Notes under the pieces: generated by a model
What the model saw: the letters and a program-made list of their open reading frames with translations, nothing else
Told to the model about the DNA's origin: nothing
Database searches by the model: none
Part shown: piece after piece, positions 20,251 through 29,299 of the stretch
Layout: each line of letters starts with the position of its first letter
Numbering within the stretch: position 1 is the stretch's first letter
NCBI RefSeq assembly: GCF_000802425.1
Contig: NZ_JRUD01000003.1
Span: 1-64,000, forward strand
Reading direction: 5' to 3'
Length of the DNA: 64,000 nucleotides
Source: Pseudomonas flexibilis
GTDB lineage: Bacteria > Pseudomonadota > Gammaproteobacteria > Pseudomonadales > Pseudomonadaceae
Position numbers and translations under genes: made by a program

Positions 20251-21824
20251 GCGGTGGCCTGCTGCGGCCGGTAGCCCAGGCGCACGCCGCCCCAGTGGCG
20301 GCCAAGCACGTGGACCGGGACCGACAGGTCGTGCATCAGCTCGCCGGTGTCGCGGCTGTAGGTCTGCAGCAGCAGGTTGCGCTCATGGCTGCCGCAGCGG
20401 AGGCCGGTGCGGTCGTTGAAGATGCGCTTGCTGCGGCTGCGCAGCTGGTCCACCTCGGGATCGCCGGTCGGCGGCTGGTTGAAGGCCTGGTTGTGGGTGG
20501 GCACATAGCCGTCCGGCGTGGTGGCGATGGCGTACACCAGCGCCGGGTCGCGGGCCAGCAGCGGCTCCTGGATGGCCGGCAGCACCTGGTCGGCATAGCG
20601 ATCGAAACGGGTGTGATAGCGGACTGGGTCGGTGCCGGCTACGGCCTGGTAGTCACGGTCGAACAGGTCATCCATGCTGAGTCGCCCGCTGGCCAGATCC
20701 GCCTCGAAACGCGCCGCCAGTGCGGCGGCGCCCTCGCGGGCCAGGTCGTAGAAACGCTGGTGATAGGCATCCAGCTGCACGTTGGCCAGCTGCTCGCTGA
20801 CCGTTTCAGCCTGCGTCACCAGTTGCCCGGCGGCCTGTTCCAGCTGCCGCGTCTGGCCTTCGCTGTCCAGCACATCGGTGCGCAGTCGGTCGAGCGCGGT
20901 GAACTGAGCGGTCAGGCGTTGCTGGCTGTCCTCGGTGCCGGCGGCGATCTGGCTGACCTGGCTGGCCACATCGCCGGCCAGCTCGGCAATGTTGCCCAAC
21001 TGGCGGCCGGTGACTTCGATCAGCGCGCCGGTCTCGTCCAGCTCGCCGGCCTGGCGCTGGATGTGGGTGACCACCGCTTCGCTCTGCTGGTGGATCTCGG
21101 CGATGCGCGCGCGAACCTCCTCGGTGGCCCTGGCGGTGTGCGAGGCCAGGTTGCGCACCTCGTCGGCCACCACCGCGAAGCCGCGCCCGGCGTCACCGGC
21201 CCGCGCCGCCTCGATGGCCGCGTTGAGGGCCAGCAGATTGGTCTGGCTGGCGATGGTCTCGATCACGTCGGCGATGCGGCGGATCTCCTCGGAACGGGTC
21301 GCCAGCTCGCCCACCAGTCCACGGCTGGCCTGGCTTTGCGCGCTCAGCCGGCGCATGCGGGCGATGGTCTGCTCCAGCTCCGCCTGTCCACTGACACTGC
21401 CCTGGCGCATCGCCTCGGCGGCATCCAGCGCTCGCTGCGCCTGTGCGGCGCTCTGCTGCCCGGTGCTGACCATGGCCTCGGCGCCCAGGGCGATCTCGCC
21501 CAGCGCGTCGCGCTGCGAATGCAGGCGCTGGGCCAGTTGCTCCACATTGAAGGCCACCTGGGCGGCGGCCAGGGCGTTCTGGGTGGTATGCCGGGAGAGT
21601 TCCTGGCTGAGGTTGCGGAACGCCTGAGCTTCCTGCTGGGTGCTGGCCGGCGCGTCCGCGCGCAAGCGGCGCAGCCTGAGCCAGGGCCACAAGCCGAGTA
21701 ATAGCAGTGCCGCCAGGTCGAGCCCGGCGGGCAGCGCAAGCCCGCGCAGAATCAGCCAGGCGCCGAGCAGGGTAGCGCCATGCAGCAGAAAGAGCGGGGC
21801 GAGCGGGCGAAGGGTGGGGCGCAT
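20235..21824 (-). CDS. methyl-accepting chemotaxis protein with C-terminal sensor-like domain
   Basis: A 529-residue chemoreceptor of unusual layout. Two N-terminal membrane helices (about 8-45) have almost no periplasmic loop. The cytoplasmic signalling domain (about 65-330) has the kinase-contact hairpin [20 protein letters not shown] and [17 protein letters not shown]-terminal domain of about 180 residues ends with [20 protein letters not shown] and [16 protein letters not shown], a block shared by several Pseudomonas receptors. The ligand domain is thus cytoplasmic and distal, like P. aeruginosa CttP. It should couple to CheA/CheW. The signal is unknown. Confidence 0.88.
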   Translation of the reverse strand: MRPTLRPLAPLFLLHGATLLGAWLILRGLALPAGLDLAALLLLGLWPWLRLRRLRADAPASTQQEAQAFRNLSQELSRHTTQNALAAAQVAFNVEQLAQRLHSQRDALGEIALGAEAMVSTGQQSAAQAQRALDAAEAMRQGSVSGQAELEQTIARMRRLSAQSQASRGLVGELATRSEEIRRIADVIETIASQTNLLALNAAIEAARAGDAGRGFAVVADEVRNLASHTARATEEVRARIAEIHQQSEAVVTHIQRQAGELDETGALIEVTGRQLGNIAELAGDVASQVSQIAAGTEDSQQRLTAQFTALDRLRTDVLDSEGQTRQLEQAAGQLVTQAETVSEQLANVQLDAYHQRFYDLAREGAAALAARFEADLASGRLSMDDLFDRDYQAVAGTDPVRYHTRFDRYADQVLPAIQEPLLARDPALVYAIATTPDGYVPTHNQAFNQPPTGDPEVDQLRSRSKRIFNDRTGLRCGSHERNLLLQTYSRDTGELMHDLSVPVHVLGRHWGGVRLGYRPQQATAQPPR

Positions 21825-21918
21825 GGCGGCTCATTCTTGTTATCCGGGCCCCCCGTTAAACCACGAAGCGGGCGGATTCCACCATGCGCCAATGGTCGTG
21901 ACCGGCCGGTCGCGGCTG

Positions 21919-22416
21919 TTACAGCCGGTGGCTGATACCCAGGCTGAGTGCCTCGACTTCGGGAAGCATCAGGAACTCGGCATTCAGCGTCAGCTCCCGG
22001 GTGGGGTGGTACTGCGCGCCGATGCCCAGCGCGATGCCGGATTCGGTGCCGCTGGCATTGCCCCACCAGCCATCCACCGAATAGGCCACGCGGGCCAGGC
22101 CGGCGACGCCGTACACCGCCAGGTTGCTATCGACCGGCAGGATGCCCTTGGCCAGCAGGGCAAAGTAGTTGTCGATTTCCAGGTTGTCATCCTCGCCCAA
22201 CCCCAGGCCCAGGCGGGCTTCGGCAGCCAGGTTCGGGTGCAGGACCGCGCCGGCGTGGGCGCCGAGGCCCAGCACGGTCGGGTCGTCGAACAGCGATCCG
22301 TTGACGCCGACATACAGGTTGTCCCGGGCGGAGGCGAGCATGTCATCTATCGGGGCGGCCTGGGCGAGGGTGCTCAGGCCGAAAACCAGGGCGGCCAGCG
22401 TGCATTGCAGTTTCAT
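21919..22416 (-). CDS. small outer-membrane beta-barrel protein
   Basis: A 165-residue protein with a clean signal peptide (1-20, ending AQA). The rest is alternating amphipathic strands rich in G, A and L (LYVGVNGSLF, LAAEARLGLGLG, SGIALGIGAQYHP) ending SLGISHRL, suggesting an eight-strand barrel. The final residue is Leu rather than the usual aromatic. AAGGAAAG precedes ATG 22416 at good spacing. The role is unknown; it could be a YfaZ/OmpW-like minor porin. It is monocistronic and divergent from the reductase gene. Confidence 0.72.
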   Translation of the reverse strand: MKLQCTLAALVFGLSTLAQAAPIDDMLASARDNLYVGVNGSLFDDPTVLGLGAHAGAVLHPNLAAEARLGLGLGEDDNLEIDNYFALLAKGILPVDSNLAVYGVAGLARVAYSVDGWWGNASGTESGIALGIGAQYHPTRELTLNAEFLMLPEVEALSLGISHRL

Positions 22417-22618
22417 ATCTTTCCTTGCGGAGTGGGATGCGGGGGGAGGGCTGCGGGCAGCCTGCGCTGATGCAGGCCAGGCATGGCCCGGCGCCACATC
22501 AGGCTGGGCCGGAATCTTATGGACAACCCCCGCGGAGTCAATGCCATCGTCAGCGACCTGGGTCGAGCAGAACGGATAATGGGATACCCTTGGCGCAATC
22601 CCTTCACTGGAGTCCGGA

Positions 22619-23503
22619 ATGTCTGCCCTGCCTTCCCTCGCCTTCGCCGGCATCGGCCTGATGGGCCTGCCGATGTGCCGCCGCCTGCTGGCGGCCGGTT
22701 TTCCGCTCACGGTCTGGAACCGTTCCGCCGACAAGTGCGCGCCGCTGGTGGCGAACGGTGCGCGCATCGCAGCCCATCCCGCCGATCTGTGCGAGGCGGA
22801 CATTGTCATGCTCTGCCTGGCGGACACTGCCGCCGTGCGCGACGTGGTGTTCGGCGCCGGTGGCATCGTCGAGCGTGCGCGGCCCGGCCAGTTGCTGGTG
22901 GATTTCTCCAGCGCGGAACCGGCTGCCACCCGCGAGATGGCCGCTGAACTGGAGGCGCGCACCGGCATGCGCTGGGTGGATGCGCCGGTTTCCGGCGGCA
23001 CGCCGGGCGCGGCGGCCGGCACCCTGGCGATCATGGCCGGCGGTCAGGAGGCCGATATCGAGCTCGTTCGCCCGGTGCTGGCGCATCTGGGCCAGCGGCT
23101 GACGCGCATGGGCGAGGTCGGCGCCGGGCAGGTGACCAAGGTGTGCAACCAGATGATCGTCGCCTGCAATGCGCTGGTGATCGCCGAAGTGGTTGCGCTG
23201 GCGGAAAAGGCCGGGGTGGATGCCGCGCTGATCGCACCGGCGCTGGCCGGCGGCTTTGCCGATTCCAAACCGCTGCAGATTCTTGCCCCGCAGATGGCCG
23301 AAAGCTGTTTCGAGCCAATCAAGTGGCACGTGCGCACGCTGCTCAAGGACCTGGACACCGCTGTGCGCCTGTCCCGCGAGCAGGGCAGCGCCACGCCGAT
23401 GAGCGGCCTGGCCGCCCAGCTGATGCGCCTCCATGCCGGCCAGGGCCACGCGGAGCACGACCCGGCCACGCTGGTGCTGCAATACCGGGAGGCCCGGCCG
23501 TGA
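22619..23503 (+). CDS. beta-hydroxyacid dehydrogenase, probable tartronate semialdehyde reductase
   Basis: A 294-residue NAD(P)-dependent member of the 3-hydroxyisobutyrate dehydrogenase family. The Rossmann loop reads FAGIGLMGLPMCRRL (GxGxMG-type with Ile-Gly), the substrate loop is VDAPVSGGTPGAAAGTL, and the catalytic lysine lies in GAGQVTKVCNQMIV. Coupling to a hydroxypyruvate isomerase gene (GTGA overlap) suggests it reduces tartronate semialdehyde to glycerate (GlxR/GarR role). 3-hydroxyisobutyrate or other substrates remain possible. ATG 22619 follows CTGGAGTCCGGA. Confidence 0.85.
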   Translation: MSALPSLAFAGIGLMGLPMCRRLLAAGFPLTVWNRSADKCAPLVANGARIAAHPADLCEADIVMLCLADTAAVRDVVFGAGGIVERARPGQLLVDFSSAEPAATREMAAELEARTGMRWVDAPVSGGTPGAAAGTLAIMAGGQEADIELVRPVLAHLGQRLTRMGEVGAGQVTKVCNQMIVACNALVIAEVVALAEKAGVDAALIAPALAGGFADSKPLQILAPQMAESCFEPIKWHVRTLLKDLDTAVRLSREQGSATPMSGLAAQLMRLHAGQGHAEHDPATLVLQYREARP

Positions 23504-24279
23504 GAATCGCCGCCAATCTGTCGCTGCTGTTCACCGAGCGCCCGCTGATCGAGCGGCCGCGTGCCGCCTGCGCCGCGGGTTTCGAGGGCGTGGAGATCCA
23601 GTTTCCCTACGAGCTGCCAGCCGTACGCCTGAAGGAGGAGCTGGAGCGCCTGGCGCTGCCGCTGGTGCTGATCAACCTGCCGGCCGGCGACCTGATGCAG
23701 GGCGGCGACGGGCTGGCCTGCGTGCCGGCGCGCCAGGCCGACTTCGACCGGGCGCTGCAGGAGGCGCTGAGTTATGCGGCCATGACCCGCCCGCAGGCGG
23801 TCAACGTGCTGGCCGGGCGCCTGCCGGCCGGCGTCGCCCGCGAAGACGCCCTGGCCACCCTGGCCGCCAACCTGCGCACCACCGCCGACGCGTTCCAGCT
23901 GCTGGGCATCCGGGTGTACTGCGAAGCCATCAACCCGCTGGACATGCCGGGCTTTCTGGTCAATACCCCCGAGGATCTGCTCGGCCTGCTGGACGCCGTC
24001 GCGCACCCCAATCTGTTCGCCCAGCTCGACCTCTACCACATGGCCCGCCAGGGTCTGGACCTGCCGACGGCCATCCGGGCGCTGGCCGGGCGCATCGGTC
24101 ATGTGCAGTTCGCCGACTGTCCGGGGCGCGGCGCGCCGGGCAGCGGGGCGCTGGACTTCACCGCCGCGCTGCAGGCCCTGCGCGAGGCGGGTTATGACGA
24201 CTGGCTGGCCGCCGAGTACCGTCCGGACGCGGCGGGCACCGAAGCCGGGCTGGGGTGGCTTTCCCGCTGGCGGCCCTGA
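23500..24279 (+). CDS. hydroxypyruvate isomerase / 2-oxo-tetronate isomerase family
   Basis: A 259-residue TIM-barrel isomerase of the Hyi/OtnI family. It begins RIAANLSLLFTERPLIERP, and AGFEGVEIQFPYE, CEAINPLDMPG, FAQLDLYHMARQG and AEYRPDAAGTEAGLGWL follow the family pattern. These include the metal ligands Glu (CEAIN), Asp/His (QLDLYHM) and the terminal Glu (AEYRP). The GTG start overlaps the reductase stop. Together the two enzymes would move hydroxypyruvate or a tetronate intermediate to glycerate. No glyoxylate carboligase gene is adjacent. Confidence 0.85.
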   Translation: MRIAANLSLLFTERPLIERPRAACAAGFEGVEIQFPYELPAVRLKEELERLALPLVLINLPAGDLMQGGDGLACVPARQADFDRALQEALSYAAMTRPQAVNVLAGRLPAGVAREDALATLAANLRTTADAFQLLGIRVYCEAINPLDMPGFLVNTPEDLLGLLDAVAHPNLFAQLDLYHMARQGLDLPTAIRALAGRIGHVQFADCPGRGAPGSGALDFTAALQALREAGYDDWLAAEYRPDAAGTEAGLGWLSRWRP

Positions 24280-24296
24280 CCGCCTGCCCGAACACA

Positions 24297-24413
24297 AAAG
24301 CGCGCGGACACGTCCGCTCCCACGAAAAGCACCGCCGCATGGCGGTCAGTGCTTTTCCAGCCGCCGTGCCCACCGCTTCGGCGGCCAGGCACGACGTTGT
24401 CCGCCCTACGACC
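24297..24413. repeat. REP-like unit followed by GTAGGGTGG-type element
   Basis: GCGCGGACACGTCCGCTCCCAC (24301-24322) is a REP-like half. From about 24346 to 24413 a degenerate element ends GACGTTGTCCGCCCTACG, the right boundary of the GTAGGGTGG...CCACCCTAC family. Nothing coding is seen in the 24280-24475 interval. Confidence 0.65.
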
Positions 24414-24475
24414 GGCATTTGTGCGCCTTCGCTTCTACAGTCAACGGTCGAAGCCTCTGCCGGAGTCCGCCGACC

Positions 24476-25846
24476 ATGCCGCCCACCGCCGTCCAAGCTC
24501 CCAACGCCTGGCGTGTGCTGTTCCTGCTGTTCCTCGCCAATCTGTTCAACTTCTTCGACCGCACCATCCCGGCCATCGTCACCGAGCCGGTGCGCCGCGA
24601 GTGGAACCTCAGCGACCTGCAGATCGGCCTCTTCGGTACTGCCTTCACGCTGATCTATGCACTGGCCGGCATTCCCCTTGGACGGCTCGCTGATTCCGCC
24701 TCGCGGACACGCATCATGGGCTGGGGACTGACCCTGTGGAGCGGCCTGACCGCCCTCAATGGCCTGGCCTGGAATTTCTGGAGCTTCCTGTTGATGCGCA
24801 TGGGCGTGGGCATCGGCGAGGCCAGCTACGCGCCGGCGGCCAACTCGCTGATCGGCGACCTGTTTCCCGCCGATCGCCGGGCACGGGCCATGGGTCTGTT
24901 CATGCTCGGTCTGCCGCTGGGGCTGACCCTGGCGTTCTTCACCGTCGGTGCCATGGTGGAAGCCTTCGGCAGCTGGCGGGCGCCGTTCTTCCTGGCCGCC
25001 GTGCCGGGCCTGCTGCTGGCGCTGTTCCTCTTCTTCATCCGCGAGCCGGCGCGCGGCGCGGCGGAGGGGCGGGTGATGGCGGCGCAGCCGGTGGACCGGC
25101 CGCTGCGCCGATTGCTGGCCATCCCCACCTTCGGCTGGCTGATCCTGGCCGGGCTGGCGTTCAACTTCGCGGTGTACGCCTGCAACCTGTTCATGGTGCC
25201 GCTGCTGATGCGCTACTTCGCCCTGACGCTGAACCAGGCGGCACTGTCCACCGGGCTGATCGTAGGGGTATCCGGCCTGATCGGCCTCACCGCCGGCGGC
25301 TGGCTGGCCGACCGCACCCACCAGCAATGGCCGAGCGGCCGGCTGCTGTTCGGCGCGCTGAGTCTGTTGCTGGCCACGCTGTTCACCGGCGTGCCGCTGC
25401 TGGCCGGGCGCATCGAGGCGGCATGGTTCGTCGGGCTGTTCAGTGTCGGCTGGCTGTGTTCCTACTGCTTCTACACCACGGCCTATCCGGCCATTCAGGA
25501 CGTGGTCGAGCCACGGCTGCGCGCCACCGCCATGGCGCTGTTCTTCGCCGGGTTGTATCTGCTGGGCGGCGGTCTGGGGCCGGTGGTGGTGGGGCTGTTG
25601 TCCGATCACTTCGCCGAAACGGCCCGGCTGGCGGCGGGCACCGCCGACATGCAGGAGGTGTTCAAGGCCGCCGGGCTGCACGACGCGCTGTATGTGATTC
25701 CGGTGGCGCTGCTGCTCACCACGCTGTTTCTGCTCCAGGCGTCGCGCTGCTTCGTGGCGGATGCGCGGCGCATGCAGGACGGGCTGAGTGAGTCGAACGG
25801 CGAAGAGGATGGGTTTATCCCCGCCGAAGGATCGAGCCGGCCGTAG
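24476..25846 (+). CDS. MFS transporter, spinster/sugar-porter-like
   Basis: A 456-residue 12-helix major facilitator. The N-terminal half has LFLANLFNFFDRTIPAIV and PLGRLADSASRTRIMGWGL, the MFS motif A equivalent. RMGVGIGEASYAPAANSLIGDL is typical of spinster-like carriers. A second motif A-like loop is GGWLADRTHQQW. The substrate is unknown. ATG 24476 is used because the first transmembrane helix begins soon after. The gene ends in TAG that is part of the GTAGGGTGG end of a repeat. Confidence 0.85.
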   Translation: MPPTAVQAPNAWRVLFLLFLANLFNFFDRTIPAIVTEPVRREWNLSDLQIGLFGTAFTLIYALAGIPLGRLADSASRTRIMGWGLTLWSGLTALNGLAWNFWSFLLMRMGVGIGEASYAPAANSLIGDLFPADRRARAMGLFMLGLPLGLTLAFFTVGAMVEAFGSWRAPFFLAAVPGLLLALFLFFIREPARGAAEGRVMAAQPVDRPLRRLLAIPTFGWLILAGLAFNFAVYACNLFMVPLLMRYFALTLNQAALSTGLIVGVSGLIGLTAGGWLADRTHQQWPSGRLLFGALSLLLATLFTGVPLLAGRIEAAWFVGLFSVGWLCSYCFYTTAYPAIQDVVEPRLRATAMALFFAGLYLLGGGLGPVVVGLLSDHFAETARLAAGTADMQEVFKAAGLHDALYVIPVALLLTTLFLLQASRCFVADARRMQDGLSESNGEEDGFIPAEGSSRP

Positions 25847-25957
25847 GGTGGTTGCGGTGGGCAAAAAAAATAGGCTGGCCTACGCGGCTTGGTAGGTCAG
25901 CCGCGATGCTTTTAGTGCAGATCACACAAAAGCTCGCGGCTGAAGCCGCTCCTACAG
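25843..25957. repeat. GTAGGGTGG element end and REP-like unit after the MFS gene
   Basis: GTAGGGTGG at 25843-25851 contains the MFS stop codon (TAG 25844-25846). AGCTCGCGGCTGAAGCCGCT starting at 25931 and running to TACAG at 25957 is a single REP-like unit of the GGCTxxAGCC variant. The rest of 25847-25992 holds no gene. Confidence 0.7.
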
Positions 25958-25992
25958 GATTTGGTCTGGTGGCGAGCAAACCCGCCTGGCGC

Positions 25993-27168
25993 TTACAGCA
26001 GCTCCACCGCCACCGCCGTGGCCTCACCACCACCGATGCACAGCGACGCCACGCCCCGCTTGCCGCCGGTCTGGCGCAGCGCGTTGATCAGCGTGACGAT
26101 GATCCGCGAGCCGGTGGAGCCGACCGGGTGGCCCTGGGCGCAGGCGCCGCCGTAGATGTTCACCTTGGCGTGGTCCAGGCCATGCTCGCGCATGGCCAGC
26201 ATGGTGACCATGGCGAACGCCTCGTTGATCTCGAACAGGTCGACATCCTCGACGCTCCAGCCGGTCTTGCGGAACAGGCTGGACAGCGCGCCGACCGGCG
26301 CCAGGGTGAACTCGCTGGGGTCCTGGCTCTGCGTGGCGTGGCCGACGATTTTCGCCAGCGGCTTGAGTCCGCGCTTGGCGGCTTCCTCGGCGGTCATCAG
26401 CACCAGCGCGCTGGCGCCGTCGGAGATCGAGCTGGCGTTGGCGGCGGTGATGGTGCCGTCCTTGCGAAACGCCGGCTTGAGACCCGGAATCTTCTCCGGG
26501 TTGGCGGTCAGCGGCTGCTCGTCGTCCTTGACCAGCACCTCGCCCTTGCGGGTGGTGACGGTGACCGGAATGATCTCGGCGTCCAGCGCGCCGCTCTGGA
26601 TGGCGGCCTGGGCGCGGCGGAGGGATTCGATGGCGTAGGCGTCCATCTCCTCGCGGGTGATGCCGTGGCGATCGGCGGTTTCCTGGGCGAAGGAGCCCAT
26701 CAGCCGACCGGTGCGCGCATCCTCGAGGCCATCGAGGAACATGTGGTCCTTGAGTTCCGCGTGGCCCATGCGCAGGCCGCTGCGGGCCTTTTCCAGGATG
26801 TAGGGCGCGTTGGACATGCTCTCCATGCCGCCGGCCACCATCACCTGGTTGGTGCCGGCCTTGAGCAGGTCGTGGGCGAGCATCACCGCCTTCATGCCCG
26901 AGCCGCACAGCTTGTTGATGGTGGTGCAGCCGGTGGCGGCCGGCAGGCCGGCATTCAGCGCCGCCTGGCGCGCCGGACCCTGCTTGAGGCCGGCGGGGAG
27001 CACGCAGCCCATGATCACTTCCTGCACATCCTCGGGTTGCACGCCGGCGCGGCGCACGGCCTCGCGAATGGCCGCGGCGCCCAGCTCGACGGCGCCTAGC
27101 GCCGCCAGGCTGCCCTGGAAGCCGCCCATGGGGGTACGCACACCACTGACGATGACGATCTCGGACAT
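25993..27168 (-). CDS. acetyl-CoA C-acyltransferase (thiolase)
   Basis: A 391-residue thiolase of degradative or biosynthetic AtoB/FadA type that cleaves or forms 3-ketoacyl-CoA. The nucleophile is Cys88 in TINKLCGSGMKA. NEAFAMVT, GGACAQGHPVGSTG (His347) and SLCIGGGEA (Cys377) complete the active site. ATG 27168 is preferred to an upstream GTG because GAGGTG lies 6 bases before it and the family starts MSEIVIVSGVRTP. It is divergent from the acyl-CoA ligase across a 234-base gap, in keeping with a shared fatty-acid role. Chain-length preference cannot be read from sequence. Confidence 0.9.
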   Translation of the reverse strand: MSEIVIVSGVRTPMGGFQGSLAALGAVELGAAAIREAVRRAGVQPEDVQEVIMGCVLPAGLKQGPARQAALNAGLPAATGCTTINKLCGSGMKAVMLAHDLLKAGTNQVMVAGGMESMSNAPYILEKARSGLRMGHAELKDHMFLDGLEDARTGRLMGSFAQETADRHGITREEMDAYAIESLRRAQAAIQSGALDAEIIPVTVTTRKGEVLVKDDEQPLTANPEKIPGLKPAFRKDGTITAANASSISDGASALVLMTAEEAAKRGLKPLAKIVGHATQSQDPSEFTLAPVGALSSLFRKTGWSVEDVDLFEINEAFAMVTMLAMREHGLDHAKVNIYGGACAQGHPVGSTGSRIIVTLINALRQTGGKRGVASLCIGGGEATAVAVELL

Positions 27169-27402
27169 CGAAAACACCTCTGCTGTCTGGGGTCGGGCAG
27201 GCGTTTCCGCGGGTAACCCCGCACGCGTGCCCGGACGGGCTTTCTCGGACTATCGGAACCAGCCGATGCGTCGGATTCTACAGCGTGACCGGAATCTCCA
27301 TAAGGGTCACGCGGAAAATCAGTCTTTGGGCTGATGAGGGTTTCTCTCGGGCCTCCTAGAGTTTCCCCACCCAACAAAAACAACAACCGAAGGTGACCTT
27401 TC

Positions 27403-29082
27403 ATGCAGACCCGCATCATCCCGCCCGCCGACAATGCTCACCCTTGCCCGTTGCTGATCAAGCGCCTGCTGCTCTCCGGCAGCCGCTACGAACGTACCCG
27501 CGAAATCGTCTACCGGGATCAGGTGCGCTACAGCTATGCCACCTTCAACGAGCGCGTCGCCCGCCTGGCCAACGTGCTGACAACGGCGGGCGTGCGCCCC
27601 GGCGATACCGTGGCGGTCATGGACTGGGACAGCCACCGCTACCTGGAGTGCATGTTCGCCGTGCCGATGATCGGCGCGGTGCTGCACACCATCAACGTTC
27701 GCCTTTCCCCCGAACAGATCCTCTACACCATGAACCACGCCGAGGACCGGCTGGTACTGGTGAATGCCGAGTTCCTGCCGCTCTACCAGGCCATTGCGCC
27801 GCACCTGACCACGGTCGAGAAGACCCTGCTGCTCAGCGATCATCCGGAGGCTTCGGCCGAGTTGCCAGGGCTTGTGGGGGAATACGAAAGCCTGATGGCA
27901 GAGGCCGGCACGCGGTACGACTTCCCCGACTTCGACGAGAACTCGGTGGCCACCACCTTCTACACCACCGGCACCACCGGCAATCCCAAGGGGGTGTACT
28001 TCACCCACCGTCAACTGGTGCTGCACACCCTGGCCATGGCTTCCACCCTCGGTTCGATGGACAGCGTGCGGCTGATGGGCAGCGACGACGTCTACATGCC
28101 GATCACGCCGATGTTCCACGTGCATGCCTGGGGCGTGCCGTACGTGGCCACCATGCTGGGCGTCAAGCAGGTCTACCCGGGCCGTTACGACCCGGAATTC
28201 CTGGTCGAGCTGTGGAGGCGTGAGAAGGTCAGCTTCTCCCACTGCGTGCCGACCATCCTGCAGATGCTGCTCGGTGCCAAGGCCGCCCAGGGAGTGGATT
28301 TCGGCGGCTGGAAGCTGATCATCGGCGGCAGTGCGCTCAATCGCGGACTCTATGACGCCGCCAAGGCCTGCGGCATCCAGCTCACCGCTGCCTACGGCAT
28401 GTCGGAAACCTGTCCGCTGATCAGTGGCGCCTACCTGAACGAGGAGCTGCGCGCCGGCAGCGAGGACGAGCGCAGCCGCTACCGCATCAAGGCCGGCGTG
28501 CCGGTGCCGCTGGTGGAGGCGGCGATCATGAACGAGGACGGCACCTTCGCCCCGGCGGATGGCGAGACCCAGGGCGAGCTGGTGCTGCGCGCCCCTTGGC
28601 TGACCCAGGGCTATTTCCGCGAGCCGGAGAAGAGCGAGGCGCTGTGGGCCGGCGGCTGGATGCACACCGGTGATGTCGCCACGCTGGACGACATGGGCTT
28701 CATCGACATCCGCGATCGCCTCAAGGACGTGATCAAGACGGGCGGCGAATGGATCTCCTCGCTGGACCTGGAAGATCTGATCAGTCGCCACCCGGCGGTG
28801 CGCGAGGTGGCGGTGGTGGGTGTCCCCGATCCGCAGTGGGGAGAGCGCCCCTTTGCGTTGCTGGTGCTGCGTCCCGACGCCGCTCTGGATGCGCGTGCGC
28901 TGAAGGATCACCTCAAGCCTTTCGTGGAACAGGGGCACATCAACAAATGGGCGATTCCCAGTCAGATCGCCACTGTTACCGAAATTCCCAAGACCAGTGT
29001 GGGGAAGCTGGACAAGAAGCGCATCCGCCAGGATGTCGCTACCTGGCAGGCGGCCGGGAGCACATTTCTGTCCACGCTGTAG
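27403..29082 (+). CDS. medium/long-chain fatty acyl-CoA ligase, AlkK-like
   Basis: A 559-residue adenylate-forming enzyme (fatty acid + CoA + ATP to acyl-CoA). The phosphate loop is TFYTTGTTGNPKGVYFTHRQ. AAYGMSETCPL is the A5 motif, TGDVATLDDMG A7, RLKDVIKTGGEWISS A8/A10-type, and KTSVGKLDKK holds the catalytic C-terminal lysine. Length and motifs match the AlkK / P. putida PP_0763 group. GAAGGTGA precedes ATG 27403. The TAG stop is followed by GGGG. It is probably expressed with the downstream DUF1302/DUF1329 pair for use of exogenous fatty acids or esters. Confidence 0.9.
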   Translation: MQTRIIPPADNAHPCPLLIKRLLLSGSRYERTREIVYRDQVRYSYATFNERVARLANVLTTAGVRPGDTVAVMDWDSHRYLECMFAVPMIGAVLHTINVRLSPEQILYTMNHAEDRLVLVNAEFLPLYQAIAPHLTTVEKTLLLSDHPEASAELPGLVGEYESLMAEAGTRYDFPDFDENSVATTFYTTGTTGNPKGVYFTHRQLVLHTLAMASTLGSMDSVRLMGSDDVYMPITPMFHVHAWGVPYVATMLGVKQVYPGRYDPEFLVELWRREKVSFSHCVPTILQMLLGAKAAQGVDFGGWKLIIGGSALNRGLYDAAKACGIQLTAAYGMSETCPLISGAYLNEELRAGSEDERSRYRIKAGVPVPLVEAAIMNEDGTFAPADGETQGELVLRAPWLTQGYFREPEKSEALWAGGWMHTGDVATLDDMGFIDIRDRLKDVIKTGGEWISSLDLEDLISRHPAVREVAVVGVPDPQWGERPFALLVLRPDAALDARALKDHLKPFVEQGHINKWAIPSQIATVTEIPKTSVGKLDKKRIRQDVATWQAAGSTFLSTL

Positions 29083-29299
29083 GGGCCGGCTGGCGAGGGT
29101 GATGAGCGTGACCGATCAGTCAAGCAAGCGTTGGCTTGGTTATTGCTCCGGGGGAAGCGGCGAAAGGTTTTGCTGTACGTCGCAAACTGGCGAGCCAGAC
29201 GCCTTCGAGGAGCGCAAATCACTCTTTCGGGGGATCAGGCCGGCCGCGTGGCTGGTTATAGTCGCCCGCAGGCATAACAACAAAAATGGAGTAGCGTCG

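Noticed and set aside
24158-25864. Long Gln/Arg-rich frame antisense to the MFS gene
   Set aside because: It is low-complexity with no motif, while the plus strand carries an unmistakable 12-helix transporter.
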